From Pachypanchax playfairii (lineage: Eukaryota; Chordata; Actinopteri; Cyprinodontiformes; Aplocheilidae), in assembly GCA_006937955.1 (NCBI GenBank), contig SSNP01000151.1, positions 491,270 through 555,269 of the forward strand: a stretch of 64,000 nt of DNA, in the 5' to 3' direction. The notes under the pieces were generated by a model, which made no database searches, had not been told where the DNA came from, and saw nothing but the letters and a program-made list of their open reading frames with translations. The position numbers were made by a program, and so were the translations under genes. How positions within the stretch are numbered: position 1 is the stretch's first letter; every line of letters begins with the position of its first letter. Positions 21,508 to 31,985 of the stretch are shown here, piece by piece.

Positions 21508-21733
21508 TTACAGCACAAATAACGTAGCACACTTACCCAAGAGCCATCCATCTCCATATTCACCATCTCTCAACCTCGTAAATACAACATTGTTCCTCAG
21601 AATGAAACAATTGTGTTCTGAGCCTGGATAACTTACAATGTTTGTTAACATGCCCTGCCAGTCGCAGAGAATCTCTCTGTCTAAGGGGAGGACATATTGC
21701 ACATGCGTGCAGCCTATTGCTCCAATAATGTCA
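21508..21733 (-). pseudogene. PIF-Harbinger (HARBI1-like) transposase fragment
   Basis: Read on the minus strand it gives IGAIGCTHVQYVLPLD, then MLTNIVSYPGSEHNCFIL and RLRDGEYGDGWLLG. This is the central DDE region of Harbinger transposases (typical AIDCTH...TNVVARWPGSTHDSFIL...DGWLLGD). The first catalytic Asp of the AIDCTH motif is Gly here, and the region between CTH and the next block is shortened. The following DRGYPL motif is lost (GKCATLF). It cannot be active. Confidence 0.75.
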
Positions 21734-22945
21734 AGTCAAGTTTATTTATAAAGCACATTTAAAAACAACCAAGGCTGACCAAAATGCTGTACAGTGACAA
21801 GAAAAACAGTAAAACAACATAAACAGAATAAAAGCTCTAAAATACATAAAACACCTCACTAATAAAACAGTCAAATTAAACCTTGTTAAAAGCCAATGAG
21901 AAAAGGTGGGTTTTAAGAGCAGATTCAAAAGTTCCTGAGCTTGTGGAGAATCTGATGTGAGGGGGTAAACTGTTCCAAAGTCTGGGTGCAGCTACAGCAA
22001 AAGCCCTCTCTCCTTTTGTTTTTAATCTGCACGTAGGAACATCTAAAATCATCAAGTCTGCTGACCTCAAAGATCTCCTGGGCCGGTAGATGTTAAGAAG
22101 TTCTACCAGGTAGGGAGGTGCAGTACCGTTAAGAACCTTAAAAACAAGCAGTAAAATTTTAAAATCAATCCTAAAAGCGACTGGGAGCCAGTGGAGAGAA
22201 CAGAGGACTGGAGTCATGTGGTCTCTCTTTTTGGAACTAGTCAGCAGACGAGCAGCAGCATTCTGTACCAGCTGGAGACGATGTAGAGAGGAACGATCTA
22301 AGCCAACATACAGGGAGTTACAGTAGTCCAGCCGGGAAGTAATAAAAGCATGGACCATTCTTTCTAGATCGTTCCTGCACAGGTATGACTTGACTTTGGC
22401 TAAAATCCGTAAATGATAAAAAGATCCCTTAACTACGGAGCTGATTTGTTTATCAAATTTGAAAGCACTGTCAAAGGTGACACCAAGGCTCTTAATGGAG
22501 GAAATACATTTAGAAGTAAGGGGGCCCATAAAATCAAAGGAAAGGTTGGGGTCTTTTGGAAGTCCAAACACAATGACTTCAGTTTTTTGTTTCATTTAGA
22601 TGCAGAAAGTTATGAGCCATCCAAGTCTTAATGTCAGACATACAGGAGAATAACGGCTGCAGAGATTCCTTACAGTCCAACCTCAGAGGGAGGTAGATCT
22701 GGATGTCATCAGCAAAGGTGTGGAAGGAGACATTATGTTTGCGCAGCACAGAGCCCAGAGGGAGCAGATACAAAATAAACAGCAGGGGGCCAAGAATGGA
22801 CCCCTGAGGTACACCACAACTTAAAGGAGCTCTGGGAGATGAGAGCTCACCAAGGTGAACAGAAAAACTCCTGTTAGCCAGGTAGGACTGGAAAAACTTT
22901 AAAATGTTAGGAAAGCCAGCAATATCATAAAAGCCTTGCTTAGTG
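21726..22945 (-). mobile_element. L2-like LINE, 5' truncated
   Basis: The 3' end is at 21726 (GTCAAGTCAAG on the plus strand, used as the tail region) and the element runs up to about 22945. It encodes the polymerase core and C-terminal part of ORF2. The same family is found at 6395-8273. It lies in the Harbinger remnant just upstream of the IGAIGCTH motif. Confidence 0.85.
21876..22860 (-). pseudogene. LINE (L2-like) ORF2: reverse-transcriptase core and C-terminus
   Basis: The upstream part shows the RT motifs GVPQGSILGPLLFILY and FHTFADDIQIYLPL (catalytic FADD). A small frameshift near 22579-22595 separates it from a 239-residue frame starting MKQKTEVIVFGLPKD. That frame continues with RLDYCNSLYVGLDRSSLHRL, LHWLPVAFRIDFKILLL and ends LKTHLFSLAF. 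RLDYCNSLY, LHWLPV and PRLWNSLP are the hallmarks of the L2/CR1-type C-terminal region. The endonuclease and the N-terminal half of RT are missing. One frameshift in about 1 kb suggests a fairly young insertion. Confidence 0.85.
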
Positions 22946-23174
22946 GCATTTAATACAAGTGTTTGGAAAATTAATGTATCTGCTCACGTAACATTGCATT
23001 CAAAATCTGTGACAACACACTATAAACTGAGCCCAACCCCTGCCATTTTTAAGTAACTTTTATGATAAGCAGACACTTACACACTTGATCCCCCACACAC
23101 ATGCCCCATCACCCAAACATACACACACAACACAAAGGATATTTTTATATGTATATCTCTATGTATATCTCCCC

Positions 23175-23953
23175 TTGACTCATTCAGTGCCATTGACGTC
23201 TAGAGAAGTCAAACTGAATCCGAACGCTCAATGCCACTGACGTCTAGACGTCAAACTGAATCTGAACGCTCAGTACCATTGACGTCTTTACGTCTCTACA
23301 GCTTTTATTGGCTTAAATCCCGCAAAGCATTCTGGGGCAGCTGCTCGTTGAATTTGAACTCATTACAGGCTGTATTTACAAACAAATGGCCGTTGGGGGG
23401 GACTGATTAAGTCGCGCACTCATCACACGCACACACACACAGAGTATCTGAATCAGCAATTTGCCTCATTTTTTCTTATATTTTATTCAAATGTTGAAAT
23501 GGTCTATAAATGACTCTTTTTAGACATAAAATAAACTATCAAAAGTACTTTTTTACTGTTGTTCTTTCACTTTCATAGTAGTAAAACATAGTTCAGATGT
23601 TGCATGAATCATTGAAACATGAAATATTTACATCAAAGTCACTGATCTGCTTGAAAAACCTCTTTACACAAAACGCTCTTTATCTCAGCTTTTAGTCCTG
23701 AAATGTGTGGATTTTCATAAAAAGGTGTTCTTTTGTACTGCAGATTACTAAATAACAGAAAGAGGTAGAAACAGTTCTTTTTTTTTTGCTTTTGAAAGAA
23801 AAAAGACTAAATTTTGTGCTGATGGTTTTAGAATTCACATAGGAGTTATAGGAGAAATATTCTGTGGTTCTTCAAAAAACAGTAAAAATGCTAAATATCT
23901 CTGGCACTGAGGGGGGTATGAAATCTGAAAGTGGCTGGCACTGAATGAGTTAA
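23175..23953. mobile_element. TTAA-type (piggyBac-like) MITE, 779 bp
   Basis: The ends TTGACTCATTCAGTGCCA (left) and GGCACTGAATGAGTTAA (right) are inverted repeats bordered by TTGA, a decayed TTAA, and TTAA. No transposase frame is present. The first 120 bp hold a short tandem repeat, described separately. The class assignment rests on the TTAA borders only. Confidence 0.65.
23183..23300. repeat. About 49-bp tandem repeat, 2.4 copies
   Basis: The unit contains TGCCATTGACGTCTAGA, a GTCAAACTGAATC part and CGAACGCTCA, repeated with small changes. Each unit holds GACGTC palindromes. It lies just inside the left terminus of the TTAA-type element. Confidence 0.75.
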
Positions 23954-23989
23954 ACGTCATTTTCATATACTGTATATGCATATACATTT

Positions 23990-25207
23990 TTTTTACAAAT
24001 ACAGAAGTCAGTGTCCAGGATGTTTTCTCTTTTTGTATTGTTTTCATTCTTTACATTGTGTGTTCTATGTTTGACTATTCTCCTCCCTTTTCCTTGTTAA
24101 TAAATGAAAAACAATTTTTTTAAAAATGCTTGTATCTGAATGTTGAATTACTGTTACCTTCTGTTCATTCTTGGTTCTGCCTGCACTCCTGCTTATCTCG
24201 GCACAGCTAAAGCATCAAAAATGATTCTAAATCTTGCGAGCACTGCTTTCCTATCTTTTGCTTTGTATTGTAAACGCCCAGTCTCTTTTGGAGTCCTAAT
24301 GGTCATGGATATTAACATAAATATCAGCAACTTAAAAACAAGTGTTTATTGAGCACATGTATTCATCGGTTGTTTTTGTGTGTGTACACGTGTGTGTTTT
24401 ATATCTTTAGAGAGATTAATTAACGCAGCTCATCTCATTAACTTCTGAATGAGTTTTCTTTATCAGAAGGGCTTGTGCTTGGGAAGCCTTCGCATATATT
24501 GTGTCCACATGCTGTGATCCGTATGGAGCAACTCATCTAAAAGAATATCTAATTAAATAATCAGGTTGCATGCATTTCTGTGGGCTATTTGAAGCCAAGT
24601 CATGCATATGTTTGCTGGTGCTGGAGGAAATGATTTGAAGCACAGAAATTGAAGATGCGTGTGTGCCTGTGTGAGTTTTTGCAATATGCTTCTGCCTTGC
24701 TCTCAACTTCAATTATTTTCAACATTTAAGTCTGCAAAGAACCAAACAAAGACATGCCAGTTCCTCTGTTAGTGAAAGAAACACCAACACTTAATTGAAT
24801 ACCCACTGTGGCTTGTGATGGGCTTTAGGTCACTCATTCAGTTTGATTATTCTTACTGAATTATGGCTGTTCTTTGCCTTCTTTGAAATTATGCCTCAGC
24901 CTGTCCCCAGGCTTAATAGTAGTTTTTGTAACCTGGACTCATCGTCTGTTTTGCAAATTACGTGTTTGGCTTTTCTGTCTCCTCCATACTAAATTTGTGT
25001 CTTCTTTTGAAATAAAAAAAAAGAGAAAAACAACATAAGCCACATGTTGTTGCATTTCTGTCACCTCTTATCATGCCAGAGGAAATTTGGTTCTCTGTCT
25101 TAGAGCTGCTTTGGTTTCAGCTATGCCACATGGAAAACAAATGCAGCTCTTTGATTTGCCCATAAAAGCCTGTTCTCTCTTGTTTTGAGTCTCTCTAGCT
25201 GTAAATA
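23990..25207. other. No gene seen; possible conserved non-coding stretch
   Basis: The 24410-24640 part has clustered homeodomain-like sites (GATTAATTAACG, CTAATTAAAT) and an octamer-like CATGCATATG, without repeats. This looks like a candidate enhancer, but conservation cannot be judged from one sequence. Confidence 0.25.
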
Positions 25208-25523
25208 NNNNNNNNNNNNNNNNNNNNNNNNNNNNNNNNNNNNNNNNNNNNNNNNNNNNNNNNNNNNNNNNNNNNNNNNNNNNNNNNNNNNNNNNNNNNN
25301 NNNNNNNNNNNNNNNNNNNNNNNNNNNNNNNNNNNNNNNNNNNNNNNNNNNNNNNNNNNNNNNNNNNNNNNNNNNNNNNNNNNNNNNNNNNNNNNNNNNN
25401 NNNNNNNNNNNNNNNNNNNNNNNNNNNNNNNNNNNNNNNNNNNNNNNNNNNNNNNNNNNNNNNNNNNNNNNNNNNNNNNNNNNNNNNNNNNNNNNNNNNN
25501 NNNNNNNNNNNNNNNNNNNNNNN
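25208..25523. other. Assembly gap, 316 N
   Basis: This is a run of N only. The flanks are a unique-looking sequence on the left and a T run on the right. Reading frames spanning it are artefacts. Confidence 1.
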
Positions 25524-26217
25524 TTTTTTTTTTTATCTTTAAGATACAGCAAGGAATGTTAGGGGGCAACCTTCAAACTAAAGACTCCTTCACACAGGAA
25601 AATGAAGCAACAATGCATAAAATCACGCAGAAAATTGTCTTTACAGGGTCTTGGAGAGTCCTTTGGGATTTTTTTGGGATCAGAGTTGGCTCCCCCTTAA
25701 TTGTGGTAGAGTGTGAAGATGTTGAATTGTTATAAAATAATTTTACCAAGAGTCAAAGTCAGTTAAAAAGGAAATAAGTTTAATATATTTTCATGCATGA
25801 CATGAGAGTGGTCATTCAAATGTTGGTACATTGGAATGAGGCTCTGTCTGAAATGTTTATAGTATAAGTCTGATACGAGAGACTATTAGACTTCTGGCCT
25901 TCAGCAGACTACTGGGTGCCAGGCCAGAATCACTCACAGAGAACAAACATTGTTGATAAGCTGTAGCTACCAGTTGCATCTAAATGTTCATTGATAAGGA
26001 GATCAACAATCTAACAGTAAGTTTTAATCATTTGCCACTGTGACATGCTTCTACAAATGAAACTGAAGTAACACAAAAACCTAGAAAATCCCCACAGAAG
26101 TACATAATGGTTTTAAGCATGCACAAAAATTCCAAGTCCAGGGTTGTGGTGGTTTATCATTGTAGCGGAGCTTAAAGAAGTGTGGCTGAAGCATGGCAAC
26201 ATAACTATGATATACAG

Positions 26218-26290
26218 GGTGGGCCATTTATATGTATACAACTTAATAAAATGGGAATGGTTGGTGATATTAACATCCTGTTTGTGTTCA
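26218..26290. mobile_element. Terminal fragment of a Tc1-like element
   Basis: The sequence CAGGGTGGGCCATTTATATG followed by AATAAAATGGGAATGGTTGG is the terminal repeat of a common fish Tc1-type family, preceded by TA. The other end was not found within the next few hundred bases. Confidence 0.6.
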
Positions 26291-26822
26291 TTATGGAGAA
26301 CCAAACAGCCAAGGACAAGAGAGCTCAGGGAAATTTCCAACAAAATGGGCTTATTAAAAAAAAAACAATCAATCCAAAAATTTACCTATAAACAGGCCAT
26401 TAAAAAGATCTAAATAACAAAACTACACTGACGATAACTGGTGACAAAAAAGACACTAGCTTAACAAACTTACCTCCGACTGAAAAAATTAATATTAGAA
26501 CTTAAATAGTGACTGATTGGACCACTGGACACAAAAAAAGGCAGAGACACTAATCAATCACATTATAACAAATCCCATTCCCCTGTGATGTTGCAGTTAG
26601 TTCATGGTTCTGTTCACTTGCTGACAGGATCTAAGCCAGTTCCATCATCTTTCACCTCTGAAACTCAGGAGGGCTGGAGGAACCAGGGCAACTCCAAAAA
26701 TAAAATTTAACAGATTTATAAACTGAATGTGTGCACTTCAATCAGAATACATTGTAATGCCATTCATGTTAAATTATAAACAAAGACAAAGTTTGATTGT
26801 AACAATGCACCTATAAAATAAC

Positions 26823-27354
26823 TTAAAGAGGCCATTTCATACAAACATCAGGACTTTGTGGTTATTTCTTAAGTATTTACCTGTAATATGAAATATTTTA
26901 TATCTAAAAAACATCAGGAAACACTGATTAACAGACTTTTCAATCTGTCTGCATCAAAATTCGGGTGGTTCCGGCTCCTTCCATCAGGCTGCCTCGTCTG
27001 CTTCATCAGCAGCTCGTTCATATTTGTTATTTGAATTTGCTGGATTCTGATTGGCTAACAAACTAGCCTATGAGAGCAAGGTATACTGTTTAATGCCCCG
27101 CGGCGCATGGCAACGTCAGACGTACTCTCTTCCTGTTTGCTACGTCTTATGCTACAGCTTTTTAGTGAGCCGCATGCTAGACGTGGTTTCAACTGTGGGA
27201 GCTGCCGAAAACTAACAAACAAAGGAGTTGTGATGAAACAGATACAGGCTGTTCAGACTCGGGAGAACTCGGGTTTTATCGCCACCTGCGTAGTTTGAGA
27301 GATTAAAACTGAAAAAGAAGTTGCTGACCGTTTTTAATGGAAGGGCCTCTTTAA
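26823..27354. mobile_element. TTAA-flanked MITE, uninterrupted copy
   Basis: It begins TTAAAGAGGCCATTTCATAC and ends GGGCCTCTTTAA. It is the cleanest full copy of the family also seen at 17277, 37132 and 60884. The interior includes GATTGGCTAACAAACTAGCC and a TACGTCTTATGC part. No coding potential. Confidence 0.85.
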
Positions 27355-28034
27355 ACAATGTTTCTGAAAAGGTTTAATGGTTAATTGTGCTGAAAGGAAA
27401 AACATGTTTTACTCTGTTTATAGTGTTGTGTTGTTGTATCCGCAGCCGTCATGAAGAATTTGAAACACAACAAGCCACACTAGGCTTATCACTAGAATCA
27501 TGCTTTCATGACTTGATCTTCTAGAACGTAACTGCATCTCAATGTGGTCTTGGAAAATTGGGCCAATGTGTGATCCTGAGCATGGTGCTGACATATGGAG
27601 TGTGGTTACAATAACATTTCAACTTGGTTGTGATTGCTGGTGAAAAAAATTCACCATCATTTGCAGGGATTCTCAAAATCAGGTAGGTGTCAGGGCTTCA
27701 TTCTCTTGTCACTGGAATTTTGAACATGTCTGAAAGATTTACAAGACAAATCTTCAAGCCAGAGTTGTCGAGGGGTTCTGGACCCTTCTGTGCATCAGAA
27801 AATACAAGAAATGTAGGAAGTTTGAGAGATGTTTGGTCATGTTTAAATCCAAGTTTTGACTAATGGAAGACAAAAAATAAAAATCGAACATTTCCTGCAT
27901 GGGAAAACATTACTTAAAATGTGACTTATTCCAAACTAATTAAAGGTGGATTTTGTAGCAAATTTAAATGTCAAATTTATTATTAACTACATTAATTTGT
28001 CTTGTACTTATGGTTTCCAAAAGAAAAAGTTATA

Positions 28035-28360
28035 ATATTCATAAAGCATAAACCTGGTGGGGCTTGAATTAAAGTAGCCAATGGATAACGAACCTGTTTC
28101 GTTATCTATTGGCTACTAGATTGTCAATCACACTTGTACTGTTCAAAGTAACAATAAACAGCCTTTTAACATTGATGATCCCGACATGTTCAAAGAAATA
28201 AATAGTAAATAGTAGTTCCAGAAAAAACTCCAGCGATGCTAATAGTAAACAAACAAGGGGAGACTCCTACACAAACTCATGTGCACTCTTCGAAAAACGA
28301 CAAACAGCCACTGAGTTTCTCATTTGGGGCAAAATCCTCTTTACCACCTTTAAGACAATT
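28035..28360 (-). repeat. Dispersed repeat, with a hairpin-forming insertion
   Basis: Read on the minus strand it matches 39465-39782 on the plus strand over about 300 bp. Shared parts include GCATCGCTG, TTTTTTCTG, CATGT(C/T)GGGATCATCAATG and TAGTAGCCAATAGATAACGA. It has an additional inverted segment at 28073-28092 that is absent at 39.7 kb. The family is not identified. Confidence 0.75.
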
Positions 28361-30360
28361 TGTGCAAATGCTTTAGAATATTAACATACACAAAATGTTC
28401 CTAAGTTCTAAATCATTGTGATTCCAACTGAAAATTCACATTTTTTTTCTCCAATAGTATCAGCCTAGTGAGATCCCACATTTACAGAGTCTTGATTGCT
28501 TTCATGCGGAAAGAGTTTCCTGTGTTGTCACTATCTGGCCACATTCTGACAGGTTGTGTAGAGCATAGAGGGGCCAACATTGTGTGTAAAGGAGTTTTTA
28601 ATGAATTTTACTTTCCCCAAACTTTGATAACAGAAGTTATATCTCTTAGTTTGGAACATACAGGCTAAGAACCAATGGTCAGTACATTTCACTTCCTCCT
28701 CTTTTTATTCGAAAATTGTACACTATGGCACGACTTGTCTTAATTACATGAGATTTGTTTTTGAGAAAGCTGAAGAAGAAAGGAGAGATGTATGCAGTTC
28801 GTGATGGAAAAGAGCAATTTATTTTGCTTGGAAGCTTCAATTAATAATGTCCGGAACAAAGCTGATCTGGATGAATCACATCTTGATGCGACTGAAATAA
28901 GGGGTGCGTGTCAATGCCAGGTACAGTACATAAGCAGATGTGCCAGTCTCCATGACAACAACAGCAGATGGTCTGCTGGGATTAAGCATGCAATCGGCTG
29001 AACAACTGTAACAGCCTGATGAGTAACCAGTGCTGAGCATTGAAAAATTTTGTTGCATTGGGTATTCTTCATTGAATATCAGCCCCCTTTCAGTAATGTC
29101 AGTCTGACATTTCAGACGCACCGTGTTGCTGCTAGAATCTCATTATCACTGTTGGATTGTTTTCTTCCACATATTATTGGATGTGAGAATGCCATAGTTT
29201 CTCATATTGTCTTGAGCAGCTGAACTATTTCTGAAACCAATATTCTAAATGAAAAACCCTTAGGCCAAATTCTGCTTTATACAAAACCCCTGTGCAGATA
29301 TCTCACAGGGTTTTTAAAAAGTTGGAGCAGATTAAAGGTTCAATTTACCTGTGCTTATTTTCTACAGGAAATAGTTAATGATATGTCAGAGTTTCCAAGA
29401 ATTCTAAGTGCAAGTTCAGTTTTCTCAGAAAAAAATCTGCCATTTATTCAGACCGATTCAATTAGGACACTGTTCATTATGAAAACTCCTGTCACATTGT
29501 TCTTTATTTTGTCGCATATGATGTCGTATTCAGAAATGTGTCTTCCATAGATCCAAATGTGACTAAATGAAGCACGTTTTGTGAGCCATGTGATGCACAT
29601 GTAACATGTAATGTTCAAGATGTGTAATCATGGAGAGTAATACATATTTATTGGGTTGAGGAATGTAGGGTGTTACATTGTTGAGGTGTTATCATCTTGT
29701 TATTTTCATTTCAGCGTGTTGTTCTGTAGCTGAAGTGTATTTGTGCTCATGGGTGGGTATAAAGGGAAGGATCGGGTCATTGTCTAAGTTGTTTTTGCTT
29801 CAGATGTTTTAAGAGACTTTTTAAAAGCAACAGTTAATGTATGAGTTGAAGACACTAATGGTGAAGGACTGGAGGAAGTTGTGTCTGATAAAACCACCCA
29901 TCTGACTTTTTCAAGCAATTGGATTATATTATTTTGTAGTTTAGCCAGTATAAACATACCCGTAAGCCATGAATACAGTTATTTGTTCAACATGGAACAT
30001 CAAAACAATACCACCCATGCATCAACATGTCTGAAAAAAAAATGTCTGCATTACAAAACACTGTGTTTATGTAATAAATATGCCAAGAACATAATGGAAT
30101 TCACCACTGATCTGCCACTCAAACATGATGGGTAAGAAAAACAAGCAAGGAAAGCACCTTATGCATCAGGGTGTCTCAAATTTACCACAGACTGGTGGCT
30201 GTACAAACAAAGCTTTTTTGTTGCATTGCACGACATTGTGTAACATTGTTGTTAGTTCAGGGCCACCTAACTGTCATTACTGAGGTTGATGTGTGAGGTA
30301 TTTGCAGTATCTCTAAGTTAAAGTGTAAATCCCACCAACATTAAGGGCATGATAGATAAT
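28361..30360. other. No gene seen
   Basis: There is no recognisable protein or terminal repeat. A TATA-like GTATAAAG lies at about 29758, without further promoter support. Confidence 0.45.
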
Positions 30361-30460
30361 ACACTGCTCAAAAAAACATCACTTTTGTGAAATCAAACCA
30401 TCCACTTAGGAAGCATCACTGATTGACAATCAATTTCACATGTCGCTGAATTAACGATAC
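30361..30460. mobile_element. Tc1-like terminal fragment
   Basis: The stretch ACACTGCTCAAAAAAACATC, then CCACTTAGGAAGCATCACTG, then ATTGACAATCAATTTCACAT is the terminal repeat of a widespread fish Tc1-type element. It is internally shortened relative to the usual form. Only this end is visible. Confidence 0.65.
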
Positions 30461-30464
30461 TGCT

Positions 30465-31122
30465 GAAGACAAGCTGGTAGTTTGCTCACAGATGCCCCTT
30501 TTCCACCGACAAATCGGCACGGCGCGCTTGAGAGCGGTACAGTATAGCGCGGATCAACTCGCTTGAGGCGGTGGAAACATAAAGCGGACATAAGTGGGGA
30601 TATGGGCGTGCCCATCTGGCTATGAAAAGTGGCCCGCAAAAGTCTTTGTCCGCGACGTCACAGCGCGTAAATCAAATCAAATCAAATCAAATCAAAAATA
30701 CTTTATTAATCCCCGAAGGGAAATTCAAGTGTTGTTGTAGCTGAGTTCTTTTTCAGGGAGCCATAGAGAGTTCTAGCTGTGGACAGGAAGGATCTCCTGT
30801 AGAGGGTTCTAGGTGTGGACAGGAAGGATCTCCTGTAGCGGTCTTTGCTTCAGTGGATTATGAAGAATCTTCTGACTGAAGACACTCTGTTGTTGAGTTA
30901 CTGTGTTCTGAAGAGGATGATGAGGGTTTTCCATAATGTTCTTCATCCTCCTTTGGACAATCAACTCAAGAGACTCCAGTTCAGTCTCCAGGACAGAATC
31001 AGTCCTCCTTATCCATCTGTTCAGCGTCTTCATGTCACTTGCTCTGATGCTCCGCCCCCAACAGGTGACTGCAGATGTGATCAGCTGACAAACTCCTCTT
31101 CTTTTGCTGCTCCTCTTCAAAT
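30465..31122. repeat. Segment A, first copy (duplicated across the N at 31123)
   Basis: These 658 bp recur directly after the single N as 31124-31808, in the same order and orientation. Differences are small: a few substitutions, a longer (AAATC)n run here, and one fewer copy of the GGTTCTAGCTGTGGACAGG unit. The first copy ends at CTTCAAAT, where the second copy simply continues, as expected for an unmerged contig overlap. Confidence 0.9.
30666..31122 (-). pseudogene. LINE (Rex1/L2-group) ORF2 C-terminus, copy in segment A
   Basis: The minus-strand frame (30809-31120) reads MKRSSKRRGVCQLITSAVTC, LNRWIRRTDSVLETELESLE and RRMKNIMENPHHPLQNTV. This is the region downstream of the polymerase core in fish LINEs (usual form LNRLIRRA.S.LG..LDSL...RR...KL..I..N.SHPLH). 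It ends at a TTTATTAATCCC sequence and a (TGATT)n tail at 30666-30700, marking the LINE 3' end. RT and endonuclease are missing in this piece because the contig ends. Confidence 0.8.
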
Positions 31123-31123
31123 N

Positions 31124-31808
31124 GAAGACAAGCTGGTAGTTTGCTCACAGATGCCCCTTTTCCACCGACAAATCGGCACGGCGCGCTTGAGAGCGATATA
31201 GTATAGCGCGGATCAACTCGCTTGAGGCGGTGGAAACATAAAGCGGACGTAAGTGGGGATATGGGCGTGCCCATCTGGCTATGAAATGTGGCGCGCAAAA
31301 GTCTTTGTCCGCGACGTCACAGCGCGTAAATCAAATCAAATCAAAAATACTTTATTAATCCCCGAAGGGAAATTCAAGTGTTGTTGTAGCTGAGTTCTTT
31401 TTCAGGGAGCCATAGAGAGTTCTAGCTGTGGACAGGAAGGATCTCCTGTAGAGGGTTCTAGCTGTGGACAGGAAGGATCTCCTGTAGAGGGTTCTAGGTG
31501 TGGACAGGAAGGATCTCCTGTAGCGGTCTTTGCTTCAGTGGATTATGAAGAATCTTCTGACTGAAGACACTCTGTTGTTGAGTTACTGTGTTCTGAAGAG
31601 GATGATGAGGGTTTTCCATCATGTTCTTCATCCTCCTTTGGACACTCAACCCAAGAGACTCCAGTTCAGTCTCCAGGACAGAATCAGTCCTCCTTATCAA
31701 TCTGTTCAGCGTCTTCATGTCACTTGCTCTGATGCTCCGCCCCCAACAGGTGACTGCAGATGTGATCAGCTGACAAACTCCTCTTCTTTTGCTGCTCCTC
31801 TTCAAATC
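31124..31808. repeat. Segment A, second copy
   Basis: This is the start of the contig to the right of the N. It has an extra 35-bp unit (31452-31487 region) relative to the first copy. See 30465. Confidence 0.9.
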
Positions 31809-31985
31809 TCTGTCTGCTCATATTGTTTGAATGCCAGGCAGAGACACGCTGGAGTGCCTGATTTCCTTTAGCCATGTCTCAGTAAAACACATGATGCCGC
31901 ATTCCTGATACTCTGGCTGGGTCTTCAACAGAGATTCAAGTTCATCCATTTTGTTAGCAAAGAGATCTCACATTTGTCAATATAA
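31338..31985 (-). pseudogene. LINE copy: endonuclease start joined to RT C-terminus
   Basis: The 31494-31805 minus frame repeats the C-terminal piece above (LNRLIRRTDSVLETELESLG). Directly upstream on the minus strand (31985-31806) the sequence encodes the start of an apurinic-type endonuclease: NVRSL, a +1 frameshift, ANKMDELESLLKTQPEYQE and MCFTETWLKEIRHSSVSLPG. FTETWL is a conserved endonuclease motif. The whole remaining endonuclease, the linker and the polymerase core are deleted. The junction is at about 31806. Confidence 0.8.

Larger units (their letters stand above)
20420..22990 (-). mobile_element. PIF-Harbinger remnant hosting an LTR and a LINE
   Basis: The left border GGCCTGATTTATCAATATTC resembles Harbinger-type termini, and a HARBI1-like transposase piece lies at 21508-21733. 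A solo LTR (20661-21184) and an L2-like LINE (21726-22945) are inserted in it. The right terminus was not recognised, so the end coordinate is approximate. Confidence 0.55.

Noticed and set aside
25121..25569. ORFs of 124-143 residues across the N gap
   Set aside because: They consist mostly of unknown residues and are produced by the run of N.
30465..31808. Genuine tandem duplication
   Set aside because: The junction coincides with a single N, the copies differ like alleles, and the first copy ends inside the second. An unmerged overlap is simpler, although reads would be needed to prove it.
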